NCBI GenBank assembly: GCA_021736785.1
Contig: JAIPFF010000038.1
Coordinates: 1-54,020, forward strand
Direction: 5' to 3'
Length of the DNA stretch: 54,020 nucleotides
Source: Thiohalocapsa sp.
GTDB taxonomy: Bacteria; Pseudomonadota; Gammaproteobacteria; Chromatiales; Chromatiaceae
Position 1 is the stretch's first letter. Each line of letters begins with the position of its first letter. This document shows positions 9,245 to 17,234 of this stretch, one piece after another. The notes below the pieces were generated by a model, which saw only the letters and a program-made list of their open reading frames with translations, did no database searches and was not told the origin of the DNA. Position numbers and translations under genes: made by a program.

Positions 9245-9719
9245 TTTGCTGGATCTCCTCACCTGTCGTTGCAGACGAATTTATCGCTGAAGGTTTACCG
9301 CATCGTCGATTCGGCCGGGGTCGGGCGGTTCGGCGGGACGCGCGGTCCCGGCGACAGTCTCTGCTCGATTGCTCGTGTCGGTCCTTCGGCCTGTTGCACC
9401 CGGCGAAGCGGGGTTTGCAGTCTTGGTCTGCTGCCTAAAACTCCAAACGCCTTAGATACTTGTCTGCCCATTATAAGGGGCGGCGAGAATAGGCGGGGGT
9501 CGTTGCGGGTGTCAAAGCAATATTTCCCTGCCGCAGCATCAGTGTGGCTTATTGCGTCATTGTGATCCCTTTTGTTATCCGCCCGACGGATGAGACGTTG
9601 CCGAAGCGCCCGTTCCGGGCGAAGATCGTGCGGGACGCGAGTCCGCCCCGGCCCATGCCGCTGCCGCCGGCAATAAGGGCAAGGCGGGCGATCCATTCCC
9701 GCCACCGATTCCGGAGCCG
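9245..9719. other. Divergent intergenic region between aprB and the thioredoxin/HEAT gene
   Basis: The region holds the aprB promoter candidates (9470-9515). The rest shows no conserved coding potential and no convincing riboswitch. The segment 9425-9595 is noticeably richer in A+T than the flanking genes, as expected for a regulatory region. No obvious plus-strand promoter for the divergent gene was found. Confidence 0.4.
9486..9515 (-). promoter_or_regulatory. Putative sigma-70 promoter of aprBA
   Basis: Read on the minus strand, a perfect TTGACA (9515-9510) is followed after 18 nt by TATTCT (9491-9486), a 4/6 match to the -10 box. A separate perfect TATAAT lies closer to the gene at 9475-9470 but has no recognisable -35. 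Either could start a leader of about 220-235 nt ahead of aprB. Confidence 0.5.
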
Positions 9720-10511
9720 ATGACAGCCCGCCCGACGACTGACCCCGATACCCCGGACGACGACCGCGGCGATGGCCGCGGGGCGGATGCGCTGCTGTTG
9801 CTGTCGTCGGCCTGTCCGCATTGTGCGGCCTCCGCGGATGCATTGATGCGGCTGGTGAAGGAGGGCGAGATCGGCCATCTCGAAGTGATCAACCTCGATC
9901 GCCGGCCGGAGCAGGCCGCGGCCTACGGCGTGCGCGGCGTGCCCTGGCAGCGCATCGGCCAGTTCGAGCTGGAAGGTGCTATCGGCTACGGTGCGCTGAA
10001 GCAATGGGCGCGACATGCGGCGGCCGGCTCCGGCTTTGCCGACTACGCGCTGCGCCTGCTCGACGAGCGCCGGCTCGAGCGGGTCGCCTCGCTGGTCCGC
10101 GAGCGCCCCGAGCGGCTGGCGGCGCTGCTCGACACCCTTGCCGACGACGATACGCCGATGAGCGCGCGCATCGGCATCAGCGCCGTGGTCGAGGAACTGG
10201 CCGGCAGCCCGGAGCTGCGGCGCGCGGTGGCGATGCTGGAGCAGTTGACGCTCTCCGAGCGCCCGGATCTGCGCGCCGGTGCCTGCCATTTTCTCGGCCT
10301 CGCGGGCGATCCGGCCGCCGCAGCCAGCGTGCGCCGGCTGCTCGACGACGAATATGCCGATGTGCGCGAGATCGCCGCCGAGACCTTGGCGCTGCTCGAT
10401 GCCTCGCCGACGCTGTCCAGGCCGGCGCATGTCGATCCGGAGCCAGCCAAGCCGGGGAAAGCCAAGCCGGCGCAAGCCAAGCCGGCGCAAGCCGAAGGGG
10501 AGCGAGAATGA
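9720..10511 (+). CDS. Thioredoxin-like domain fused to HEAT-like repeats
   Basis: A 263-residue protein. Residues about 24-100 form a small thioredoxin-like fold with LLLLSSACPHCAAS (a CPHC redox motif) and the cis-proline segment GVRGVPWQRIGQFELEG. Residues about 110-230 are helical HEAT/PBS-lyase-like repeats (ARIGISAVVEELA, RAGACHFLGLAGDPAAAASVRRLL, YADVREIAAETLALL). The C-terminus is a short PAKPGKAKPAQAKP tail with an imperfect repeat. The ATG at 9720 has GGAG 4 nt upstream. It overlaps the next gene by 4 nt (ATGA). It is divergent from aprBA. A CPHC motif beside redox sulfur genes suggests thiol chemistry or a scaffold, but the substrate is unknown. Confidence 0.75.
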   Translation: MTARPTTDPDTPDDDRGDGRGADALLLLSSACPHCAASADALMRLVKEGEIGHLEVINLDRRPEQAAAYGVRGVPWQRIGQFELEGAIGYGALKQWARHAAAGSGFADYALRLLDERRLERVASLVRERPERLAALLDTLADDDTPMSARIGISAVVEELAGSPELRRAVAMLEQLTLSERPDLRAGACHFLGLAGDPAAAASVRRLLDDEYADVREIAAETLALLDASPTLSRPAHVDPEPAKPGKAKPAQAKPAQAEGERE

Positions 10512-10981
10512 ACCGCGCGTTGGTGATTGTCGGTGCCGTCTTCGGCCTGTTCGCCGTGCTGCTCGGCGCCTTCGGTGCGCACGGTCTAGAGGATCGCGTC
10601 ACGGCCGATCGCCTCGCGATCTGGGAGACGGCGGCCGACTATCTCGGCTGGCATGCGACCACGCTGCTCGTCATCGGACTGCTCGGCGGGCGCTTGTCGG
10701 CGCGGCGTTTGACGGGCTTCGCGGGCTGGTGCATGTCGGGCGGGGCGCTGATCTTCAGCGGCAGCCTGTTCGTGCTGGTGCTGAGCGGGCAGGGTGCCTG
10801 GGGGGCGGTCACGCCCATCGGCGGCCTGCTGCTGGCCCTCGGCTGGGCGCTGCTCGCGGCTGCCGCCCTGCGCGGCCAAGCCGCGGCCGACGGGGAGTCC
10901 GGCGCCGGGCAAAGGCCCGGCGCGGGCCCCGAGGGCGGCGGGGACGGTTCCGTGCCGGCAAAGCGCGGCGCGGAGGCCTGA
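10508..10981 (+). CDS. DUF423 family membrane protein
   Basis: A 157-residue inner-membrane protein of the DUF423 (YgdD-like) family, whose function is unknown. It begins MNRALVIVGAVFGLFAVLLG and has the family signature GAFGAHGLEDR near residue 21, then about four predicted hydrophobic helices: VIVGAVFGLFAVLLGAFGA, ATTLLVIGLLGG, MSGGALIFSGSLFVLVLSG and PIGGLLLALGWALLAAAAL. The last about 35 residues are a Gly/Ala-rich, soluble extension that most family members lack. Its start overlaps the stop of the upstream gene (ATGA), which implies coupled translation, and rsmE follows after 74 nt. Confidence 0.85.
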   Translation: MNRALVIVGAVFGLFAVLLGAFGAHGLEDRVTADRLAIWETAADYLGWHATTLLVIGLLGGRLSARRLTGFAGWCMSGGALIFSGSLFVLVLSGQGAWGAVTPIGGLLLALGWALLAAAALRGQAAADGESGAGQRPGAGPEGGGDGSVPAKRGAEA

Positions 10982-11055
10982 TCGCCGGGGCGCGTCGGGT
11001 CGCGCCTGGCGTCATCGGTGTCTCGGCCCATTCACGCGGTCTCGCTCGAGCTCAC

Positions 11056-11823
11056 ATGCGCATCAATCGTATCTACACCCCCCAAGCACTTGCGGTCGGC
11101 TCCGATCTTCAGCTCGAGCCCCGGGCCTCGAAGCATCTCGTTCAAGTCTTGCGCCTCGGCGCCGGCGACGAGGTGGTGTTGTTCAACGGCGATGGCCGGG
11201 ATTACCCAGCCCGCATCGAATCGAGCGCGCGCGGTGCCGCCGTGGTGCGGGTGCTCGGCAGCGGCGAGCCCGAGCCGCCGCCGTCGATCGACATCACGCT
11301 TGCCCTCGGCATCTCGAAGGGCGAGCGAATGGACCTCGCGCTGCAAAAGGCGGTGGAGCTCGGCGTCTCGTCGCTGGTTCCGCTATTTACCGAGCGCAGC
11401 GTCGTGCGCCTCGATGCCGCGCGGCTCGATAAGCGCATGCAGCATTGGCAGGGCATCGTCATCGCGGCCTGCGAGCAGAGCCACCGCCGGCTTCTGCCGA
11501 CGCTCGGGCCGGCAATACGATTGGATCACTGGTTGGCGCAGTGGGCATCGCAGCGTCCGGGCGCGGCATCGGGCCAAGCAGCCTGCGGGCTGATGCTGGA
11601 TCATCGCAGCACCGTGGCGATGCCGGCATTGCCTGCGCCGGCGGGTAGCGCCGTGACGTTCTTGGTGGGGCCCGAGGGTGGCCTGTCGGCCGGCGAGCGC
11701 GAAGCCGCCGCCGCGTGCGGCTTTCGCGGCGTGCGGCTGGGGCCGCGGGTAATGCGCACCGAAACGGCGCCGCTGGCGGCGATCGCCGCCGCTCAGGCGC
11801 TTTGGGGAGATTTCCGCGGCTGA
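11056..11823 (+). CDS. rsmE: 16S rRNA m3U1498 methyltransferase RsmE
   Basis: Methylates N3 of U1498 in 16S rRNA of the 30S subunit using SAM. It has 255 residues, near the usual 240-250. The N-terminal PUA-like domain starts MRINRIYTPQ and includes HLVQVLRLGAGDEVVLFNGDG. The C-terminal SPOUT (trefoil knot) domain has ALGISKGERMDLALQKAVELGV, FTERSVVRL, FLVGPEGGLSAGERE and the closing LGPRVMRTETAPLAAIA, all signature elements of RsmE. ATG 11056 fits the family start. It is the last gene of a small plus-strand cluster and faces pilT across a tandem-repeat tract. Confidence 0.95.
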   Translation: MRINRIYTPQALAVGSDLQLEPRASKHLVQVLRLGAGDEVVLFNGDGRDYPARIESSARGAAVVRVLGSGEPEPPPSIDITLALGISKGERMDLALQKAVELGVSSLVPLFTERSVVRLDAARLDKRMQHWQGIVIAACEQSHRRLLPTLGPAIRLDHWLAQWASQRPGAASGQAACGLMLDHRSTVAMPALPAPAGSAVTFLVGPEGGLSAGEREAAAACGFRGVRLGPRVMRTETAPLAAIAAAQALWGDFRG

Positions 11824-11921
11824 GTCGCTGCGGGCCCTGCGATGTCTCGGCAGCCGCTTCGGTTGCCCGCGGCGACCTCCGAGATGTCCGCGGCTGCGTC
11901 GGCGCTGCCCGGCGATCCTAT

Positions 11922-11984
11922 GCTCGGCAGCTCGGCAGCTCGGCAGCTCGGCAGCTCGGCAGCTCGGCAGCTCGGCAGCTCGGG
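11922..11984. repeat. 8-bp tandem repeat (GCTCGGCA)n, about 8 copies
   Basis: A perfect 8-bp period runs for about 63 bp between the convergent ends of rsmE and pilT. The unit contains AGCT, so the tract is rich in self-complementary words. It lies outside both genes and is expected to be length-variable by slippage. Confidence 0.9.
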
Positions 11985-11997
11985 GCGCCGGCGTTGG

Positions 11998-13035
11998 CTA
12001 GTTGAACGGGTCTTTGTTCTGCGCCTTGGCGCGCGCATCCTGCTTCGAGATTACTCCCCGCTTGACCAGGTCCGCCAGACACTGATCCAGGGTCTGCATG
12101 CCGTGGGCCTGTCCGGTCTGGATCGAGGAGTACATCTGCGCCACCTTGTCCTCGCGGATCAGGTTGCGGATGGCCGGGGTGCCGATCATGATCTCGTGCG
12201 CCGCGACACGCCCGCCGCCGACCTTTTTCAGCAGCGACTGCGAGATGACCGAGCGCAGCGACTCCGAGAGCATGGACCGGACCATGGTCTTCTCCGCCGC
12301 CGGAAACACGTCGACGATACGGTCGATGGTCTTGGCCGCGGAACTGGTGTGCAATGTGCCGAACACCAAGTGGCCGGTCTCCGCGGCGGTCAGCGCGAGG
12401 CGGATGGTCTCCAGGTCGCGCATTTCGCCCACCAGGATGATGTCCGGATCCTGACGCAGTGCGGAGCGCAGGGCCTCGCTGAAGCCGAGCGTGTCCTTGT
12501 GGACCTCGCGCTGGTTGATCAGGCACTTCTTGCTGGTATGGACGAACTCGATCGGGTCCTCGATGGTGAGGATGTGGGCGTATTCGGTGTCGTTGACGTA
12601 GTCGATCATGGCGGCCAGCGTCGTCGACTTGCCCGAGCCGGTGGGGCCGGTGACCAGGATGAGCCCGCGCGGGACGTCGACGATCTGCTTGAAGATGGCC
12701 GGTGCGTTCAGGTCTTCCAGGCTCAGCACCTTCGACGGAATCGTCCGGAAAACGGCCGCGGCGCCGCGCTTCTGGTTGTACGCGTTGACGCGGAAACGGG
12801 CGACGCCGGGGATCTCGAACGAGAAGTCCGTCTCCAGGAACTCCTCGTAATCCTTGCGCTGCTTGTCGTTCATGATGTCGTAGGTCAGCGCGTGCACCTG
12901 GCGGTGCTCGAGCGGCGGCACGTTGATGCGCCGCATGTCGCCGTCGACACGGATCATCGGCGGCAGCCCGGCCGACAAATGGAGATCCGATGCGTCGTTC
13001 TTGACGCTGAATGCAAGCAACTCGGCGATATCCAA
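11998..13035 (-). CDS. pilT: Type IV pilus retraction ATPase PilT
   Basis: The hexameric ATPase that depolymerises type IV pili, driving twitching motility and DNA uptake. It has 345 residues, close to the 344 of Pseudomonas PilT. Motifs are Walker A GPTGSGKST near 130, the Asp box EDPIEF, Walker B DPDIILVGEMRDLET and the His box GHLVFGTLHTSSAAKTIDR. The retraction-specific AIRNLIREDKVAQMYS segment is present, which favours PilT over PilU. I chose the TTG at 13035, with GGAG 6 nt upstream, because it gives the family start (M)DIAELLAFSVKN. An ATG 15 codons earlier would add an atypical Arg/Thr-rich leader. No other pilus gene is adjacent. Confidence 0.95.
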   Translation of the reverse strand: MDIAELLAFSVKNDASDLHLSAGLPPMIRVDGDMRRINVPPLEHRQVHALTYDIMNDKQRKDYEEFLETDFSFEIPGVARFRVNAYNQKRGAAAVFRTIPSKVLSLEDLNAPAIFKQIVDVPRGLILVTGPTGSGKSTTLAAMIDYVNDTEYAHILTIEDPIEFVHTSKKCLINQREVHKDTLGFSEALRSALRQDPDIILVGEMRDLETIRLALTAAETGHLVFGTLHTSSAAKTIDRIVDVFPAAEKTMVRSMLSESLRSVISQSLLKKVGGGRVAAHEIMIGTPAIRNLIREDKVAQMYSSIQTGQAHGMQTLDQCLADLVKRGVISKQDARAKAQNKDPFN

Positions 13036-13291
13036 GACTGGCTCCGTATGGGTCTGGCGGGTTCGGGCGGCGTCACCCACTGGCTACGGGAGGATATCCG
13101 GCGCTATGGTGACGGAAAGTGTGCTCCGTCGCAGTTTTCGCAATTCGTGAGGCGAATCGGCCGGCAAACTCCGACAGGCCGGGTGGGGCGCGCATCCTGC
13201 CGGGTTTGCCGACGGGCGGGACTCGAGGGGATTCGCGGCAACGCGATCCCGTTCGAGAGGGGCGCGTCGGGGTCCGCCGCCCGGCGAGACT

Positions 13292-14311
13292 TCAGCAGAT
13301 GCGGGGCAACTGCTCGCCGGCCATCCAGTCGACGATGCGGCTGCCGCCGAAGCCGGTTTCCATCTGCACGAAGTGATGCGGATCTTCGATGACGCGGCCG
13401 ATCACGGCCGCCTCGCGGCCCTTCGGATGCGCCCGCATGGCCGCGAGCAGGGCATCGGCGCGCTCGCACGGGCAGATCGCGATCAGTTTGCCCTCGTTGG
13501 CCACATAGAGCGGGTCGAGTCCGAGCAATTCGCAGGCGGCCGAGACCTCGGCGCGGACCGGGATCGCGGTCTCGCGAATCTGCATGCCGACGCCGGATTG
13601 CGCCGCCAACTCGTTCAGCGTCGTGGCGAGGCCGCCGCGGGTGGGGTCGCGCAGGCAGTGGATGCCGGGCACTGCCGCGATCATCGCCGCCACCAGGTCG
13701 TGCAGCGATTGGCTGTCGGAGGCGATCTCGGTTTCGAAGTCCAGGTGCTCGCGCTTGGACATGATCGCCACGCCGTGATCGCCGATGCTGCCGCTGATCA
13801 GGATTGCGTCGCCGGGCGCGGCGCGGTCGCCGGAGATCTCGATGCCGTCGGGTAGTACGCCGATGCCGGCGGTGGTAATGAAGCAGCCATCGCCCTTGCC
13901 GCGCTCGACCACCTTGGTATCGCCGGCAATGACGGCCACCCCGGCCTCTTTCGCCGCGCGGGCCATGCTCTCGACGATCCGCGCAAGATCCGCGAGCGGC
14001 AGGCCTTCCTCCAGAATAAAGCCGGCGGTCAGATACAGCGGGCGCGCGCCGGACATGGCGACATCGTTGACGGTGCCGTGCACGGCCAGCGAGCCGATGT
14101 CGCCGCCCGGGAAAAACAGCGGCGCGATCACGTGGGCATCGGTGCTGACCGCAAGCCGCCCGGGCGGCGGCATGAACTGCGCCTGATCGTTGCCCTGCGC
14201 CAGCAGCGGATTGTCCAAGTGTCGATGGAACAGCTCCGCGATCAGCTGCGCCATCGCCCGTCCCCCGCTGCCGTGGCTCATGTCCACGGCGCCATGCTTG
14301 AGATCGATCAT
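13292..14311 (-). CDS. hypE: Hydrogenase maturation protein HypE
   Basis: Dehydrates a carbamoylated C-terminal cysteine to thiocyanate, the cyanide donor for the Fe(CN)2CO centre of [NiFe]-hydrogenase. It has 339 residues with the PurM/ThiL-like fold: MSHGSGGRAM near 11, LAVSTDAHVIAPLFFPGGDIG near 53, VIAGDTKVVERG and GIGVLPDG. It ends in PRIC, the essential terminal cysteine that HypF modifies. The ATG at 14311 is abutted by a palindromic repeat, so no Shine-Dalgarno is visible in the usual window. Translation may depend on coupling to hypD, whose stop lies 59 nt upstream. hypF, hypA and hypB are not in the window. Confidence 0.95.
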   Translation of the reverse strand: MIDLKHGAVDMSHGSGGRAMAQLIAELFHRHLDNPLLAQGNDQAQFMPPPGRLAVSTDAHVIAPLFFPGGDIGSLAVHGTVNDVAMSGARPLYLTAGFILEEGLPLADLARIVESMARAAKEAGVAVIAGDTKVVERGKGDGCFITTAGIGVLPDGIEISGDRAAPGDAILISGSIGDHGVAIMSKREHLDFETEIASDSQSLHDLVAAMIAAVPGIHCLRDPTRGGLATTLNELAAQSGVGMQIRETAIPVRAEVSAACELLGLDPLYVANEGKLIAICPCERADALLAAMRAHPKGREAAVIGRVIEDPHHFVQMETGFGGSRIVDWMAGEQLPRIC

Positions 14312-14316
14312 AAAAA

Positions 14317-14408
14317 GGGGTCAGAGCCCTTTTTCGGGCTCCCTGCTCCGAGTGACTGTTAAAGAACGGGTCAGAGCCCTTTTTCTGCGGGAAAGGGCTC
14401 TGACCCCT
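14317..14408. repeat. Cluster of three REP-like palindromic repeats (core GGGTCAGAGCCCTTTTT)
   Basis: Copy 1 is at 14318-14334 and copy 2 at 14368-14385; copy 3, inverted, is at 14391-14407. Copies 2 and 3 form a perfect 15-bp stem (14368-14382 with 14392-14406) around a 9-nt loop. Copy 1 touches the hypE start codon, while copies 2 and 3 encode the last residues and stop of HypD. The core resembles repeats mobilised by REP-associated tyrosine transposases. That assignment is from memory of the motif and no transposase is in the window. Confidence 0.8.
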
Positions 14409-15579
14409 TTCCCGCTGCCTTGCCCGTGCGGAAGCGGCCGTAGCTCCAGTAGGCGGCGCAGGCGCCTTCGGAGGAGACCATGCAGGCGCCCATCGGGTTT
14501 TCCGGGGTGCAGACCACGCCGAACAGCTTGCAGTCGGTGGGCTGCATGACGCCGCGAAGCACGCTCGGGCATTCGCAGCCCTTGATCTCCTTGCCGGGCG
14601 CGGCAGTCACCGGGAAGCGCAGCTCGGCGTCGAGGTCTGCATAGGCATCGGCGATGCGAAGGGCGCTGTTCGGCAGGTGGCCGAGGCCGCGCCATTCGAA
14701 ACTGTCTCTGAGGGAGAAGGTCTCGGCCATCAGGGCCTTGGCCTTGGGGTTGCCTTCCGGCGTCACGGCGCGGGTGTACTGATTCTCGACGACGGCGGTG
14801 CCGGCGTTGATCTGGCGGATCAGCATCAGCGCGCTCTGCATGACGTCGAGCGGCTCGAAGCCGGCGATGACCACGGGCTTGCCGAATGCCTCGGGCACGA
14901 ATTCGTAGGGCTGACTGCCGATGACGGTGCTGACATGGGACGGCCCGAGGATGCCGTCGAGCTGCACGCCGTCCGGGCCGGCACTGGACAGAATGGTGCC
15001 GAGGGCAGCGGGCGTCAGCACGTGGTTGCAGAACACCGAGAAATTCTCGAGCCTTTCGGCGCGGGCGGTCTTCAGCGCCACGGCCGTCGGCGGCGTGGTC
15101 GTCTCGAAACCGATTGCGAACAGCACCACCTGGCGCTCCGGGTGCGCACGCGCAATGGAGAGGGCGTCCTGCGTCGAGTAGATCATGCGGATATCGGCGC
15201 CGCCGGCCTTGGCCTTGAGCAGGCTCTTGCGCTCGCTCGCGGGCACGCGCATCAGGTCGCCGTAGGTGCAGAGCGTCACGCCGTGCTCCGCGGCCATGGC
15301 GATGGCCTGGTCGATGCGCGCCATCGGCAGCACGCAGACCGGGCAGCCGGGGCCGTGCACGAAGCGCACGTTCGCCGGCATCAGATCCTGCACACCGTAG
15401 CGGAAGATGGCGTGGGTGTGCCCGCCGCAGAACTCCATCAGCCGATAGTCGCGGGCCGGGTCGGCCTCGGCCGCGATGGCGCGCGCGAGGCCGCGGGCCA
15501 GCTCGCCGTCGCGGAACTCGTCGATGTATTTCATCGCCGGTTGGCTCATTGCCGGATCGGTCATTGCCTGATCGGTCAT
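14371..15579 (-). CDS. hypD: Hydrogenase maturation protein HypD, with repeat-derived C-terminal tail
   Basis: An Fe-S scaffold that, with HypC, carries iron while CN and CO ligands are added. It has 402 residues against the usual 370-380. Key motifs are LMEFCGGHTHAIFRYG near residue 47, VHGPGCPVCVLP near 71, FAIGFETTTPPTA, and the C-terminal cysteines in EIKGCECPSVLRG and GVVCTPENPMGACMVSSEGAC. The start region is a 15-bp repeat giving in-frame ATGs at 15579, 15564, 15549 and 15534. The family normally starts at the last (MKYIDEFRD), but only 15579 has a well-placed GGAG and overlaps the hypC stop (ATGA). The final GKGSEPFPAEKGL is encoded by the inserted palindromic repeat, not by native hypD sequence. 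Confidence 0.95.
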   Translation of the reverse strand: MTDQAMTDPAMSQPAMKYIDEFRDGELARGLARAIAAEADPARDYRLMEFCGGHTHAIFRYGVQDLMPANVRFVHGPGCPVCVLPMARIDQAIAMAAEHGVTLCTYGDLMRVPASERKSLLKAKAGGADIRMIYSTQDALSIARAHPERQVVLFAIGFETTTPPTAVALKTARAERLENFSVFCNHVLTPAALGTILSSAGPDGVQLDGILGPSHVSTVIGSQPYEFVPEAFGKPVVIAGFEPLDVMQSALMLIRQINAGTAVVENQYTRAVTPEGNPKAKALMAETFSLRDSFEWRGLGHLPNSALRIADAYADLDAELRFPVTAAPGKEIKGCECPSVLRGVMQPTDCKLFGVVCTPENPMGACMVSSEGACAAYWSYGRFRTGKAAGKGSEPFPAEKGL

Positions 15580-15848
15580 TGCAGGTGCTCCGGCCCGTTC
15601 GACTGCTCGGGCTGCAGTTCGATGGGATCGAGCTCGCCGGCTGCCTGGATCAGGGCCAGCGTGCGCTCGGCTTCTTCGGGGCTGATTTTGTTCAGTGCGT
15701 AGCCGACGTGCACCAGGACATAGTCGCCGACGGCGGCGTCCTGCACCAACGCCAGCGAGATGGGCTTGCGCACACCGCCGAGGGAGACGGTGGCCATGTC
15801 CGTGGCGGTATCGATGTCGAGAATCTGGGCGGGTATCGCAAGGCACAT
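15576..15848 (-). CDS. hypC: Hydrogenase maturation chaperone HypC
   Basis: A small chaperone that binds iron with HypD and then escorts it to the hydrogenase large-subunit precursor. It has 90 residues, beginning MCLAIPAQIL; Cys2 (exposed after Met removal) and the nearby PxQ are diagnostic. It continues with GGVRKPISLALV and VGDYVLVHVGYALNKI, matching the OB-fold core. The ATG at 15848 has GGAG about 9 nt upstream. The stop overlaps the hypD start. It lies 42 nt downstream of hupK, consistent with one hupK-hypC-hypD-hypE transcript. The C-terminal tail after the core is acidic. Confidence 0.95.
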   Translation of the reverse strand: MCLAIPAQILDIDTATDMATVSLGGVRKPISLALVQDAAVGDYVLVHVGYALNKISPEEAERTLALIQAAGELDPIELQPEQSNGPEHLQ

Positions 15849-15890
15849 GGCGGCTGGCTCCGGGGCTGGCGCAATCGAACGCTGCGGCTG

Positions 15891-17234
15891 TCAGGATACA
15901 GAAAGGTCGTAGTCGACGCAGGGGTCGACGGCGGTGGTCCAAAGCGCCGCGCGGCGGCGAAGATCTGCATCGGCGTCGTCAGCGCGCATTGCGCCCGAAC
16001 CGCGGCCGGCGATGCCGTCGGCCGCGGTGCCGATAAGGCCGCTGCCCGCGAGGCCGGCGGACGCATTCGGCAGGTCCGTTGTTTCCGTCGCGGCCAGAGC
16101 CGACAGTCCGGCCGCGACGACGCCGCGCGGATGGAAGTTCCATTCCGTCGGGGCCAGGATCCGGTAGCTTCGGACCAAGCCGTCGGCGACCTCGATACGA
16201 TGCACCAAAAGGCCCCGTGCCGCCGCGGCCCATCCCAGGCCGACGCCGGCACCGGCGCCCGTCCCGGCACCGAAGTCGACATCGGCCGGGCTTGATGCAC
16301 CGCTCGGCGCTTCCGCCGCATCCGATGGCGGGGCCTGTGGCGAGGATAACCCCGCGGCGCAGCGGGCCAGCTCGCTCAGCAACGCGGCCAGTCGCGGCAA
16401 CAGGCCGTTGCCGTGCTCCGCGGCCAGCACGGCGACGAGGGATGTTCGGCTGGCGCGTGAGAACGGCGTCGTCTCGCAGGGCCGTGCTTGCCAGATCGGA
16501 GCGGCGGCGAAGGCGTCGGCGTCGGTGCCGGCGAGTGCCTCGGCCAAGCCCGCGATCAGGCGCGGTTCGGGTGCCTGCGGCAGCGCGTGCACCGCGTTTC
16601 TGCCCAGGCCGGCGAGACCGGACTGCAACACCCGGGCGGTGACATCGGCGGCGGTGGTCGACGAGCGATCGGCCCAAGCGGCGAGGGAGTGCGCATCCAT
16701 GATCTCGTCGAGCCACCGTTGCGCGGGCATGCCGAGCACGGCGTCGGCGATTACGGCGGCCAGCAGCGTCGCCGGTGTCGATGCCGACAGGGCGGCTTGC
16801 GTCGTGCGGCCGGCGGCCCCGAGCAAAAACGGGTCGCCGGCTTCCTGCTCGGCCGCGCGCAGGTTCGAGTAGGCGCGCATCACGGAGGCCATGGGCGCGG
16901 TGGCCGGCGTGCTGCCCAACGCCTTCGGCCAGTCCAGCAGTAGTCGCCAGGCGTGCTCCTTGGCGGTTTCGGCGCGCAGCAGCAGCGCGCGCCGTCGGAG
17001 TGCTTCCGCGGCCGGCGAGATCCCGAGCGCCTGCTCGCAGGCCGAGACGCTGGCCTGTGCCTGGGCGGTGGCGCAGACGCTGAAAAGCAGCGGCAGCCGG
17101 GCGGCCGCCTCTCGCACCGGTTTCCCGGCGAAGATACGGGCCGCGGTCACCGGGCGGGTCGAGCGGATCGAGACCCGCGCGCCCGATGCGGCACGCTGCG
17201 CGGAAATCGCTAACCGGCCGGAGAGATCGGACAT
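15891..17234 (-). CDS. hupK: HupK/HoxV-like degenerate [NiFe]-hydrogenase large-subunit scaffold
   Basis: A 447-residue accessory protein that resembles the large subunit of [NiFe]-hydrogenase but lacks its full metal ligands. HoxV/HupK proteins are proposed scaffolds for assembling the iron-diatomic centre. The segment LLFSVCATAQAQAS near residue 49 corresponds to the proximal cysteine motif of real large subunits with one cysteine kept, and the C-terminal DPCVDYDLSVS corresponds to DPCxxC with only the first Cys. WNFHPRGVVAAGL is also conserved. An Ala/Gly-rich insert sits near 315-335. It is first in the hupK-hypCDE cluster, so the hydrogenase in this organism is probably of the uptake type. 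It is divergent from the methyltransferase gene. Confidence 0.85.
   Translation of the reverse strand: MSDLSGRLAISAQRAASGARVSIRSTRPVTAARIFAGKPVREAAARLPLLFSVCATAQAQASVSACEQALGISPAAEALRRRALLLRAETAKEHAWRLLLDWPKALGSTPATAPMASVMRAYSNLRAAEQEAGDPFLLGAAGRTTQAALSASTPATLLAAVIADAVLGMPAQRWLDEIMDAHSLAAWADRSSTTAADVTARVLQSGLAGLGRNAVHALPQAPEPRLIAGLAEALAGTDADAFAAAPIWQARPCETTPFSRASRTSLVAVLAAEHGNGLLPRLAALLSELARCAAGLSSPQAPPSDAAEAPSGASSPADVDFGAGTGAGAGVGLGWAAAARGLLVHRIEVADGLVRSYRILAPTEWNFHPRGVVAAGLSALAATETTDLPNASAGLAGSGLIGTAADGIAGRGSGAMRADDADADLRRRAALWTTAVDPCVDYDLSVS

Noticed and set aside
11842-13392. 516-codon plus-strand ORF through the 8-bp satellite and opposite pilT
   Set aside because: It is antisense to pilT over most of its length, and the repeat tract merely keeps the frame open.
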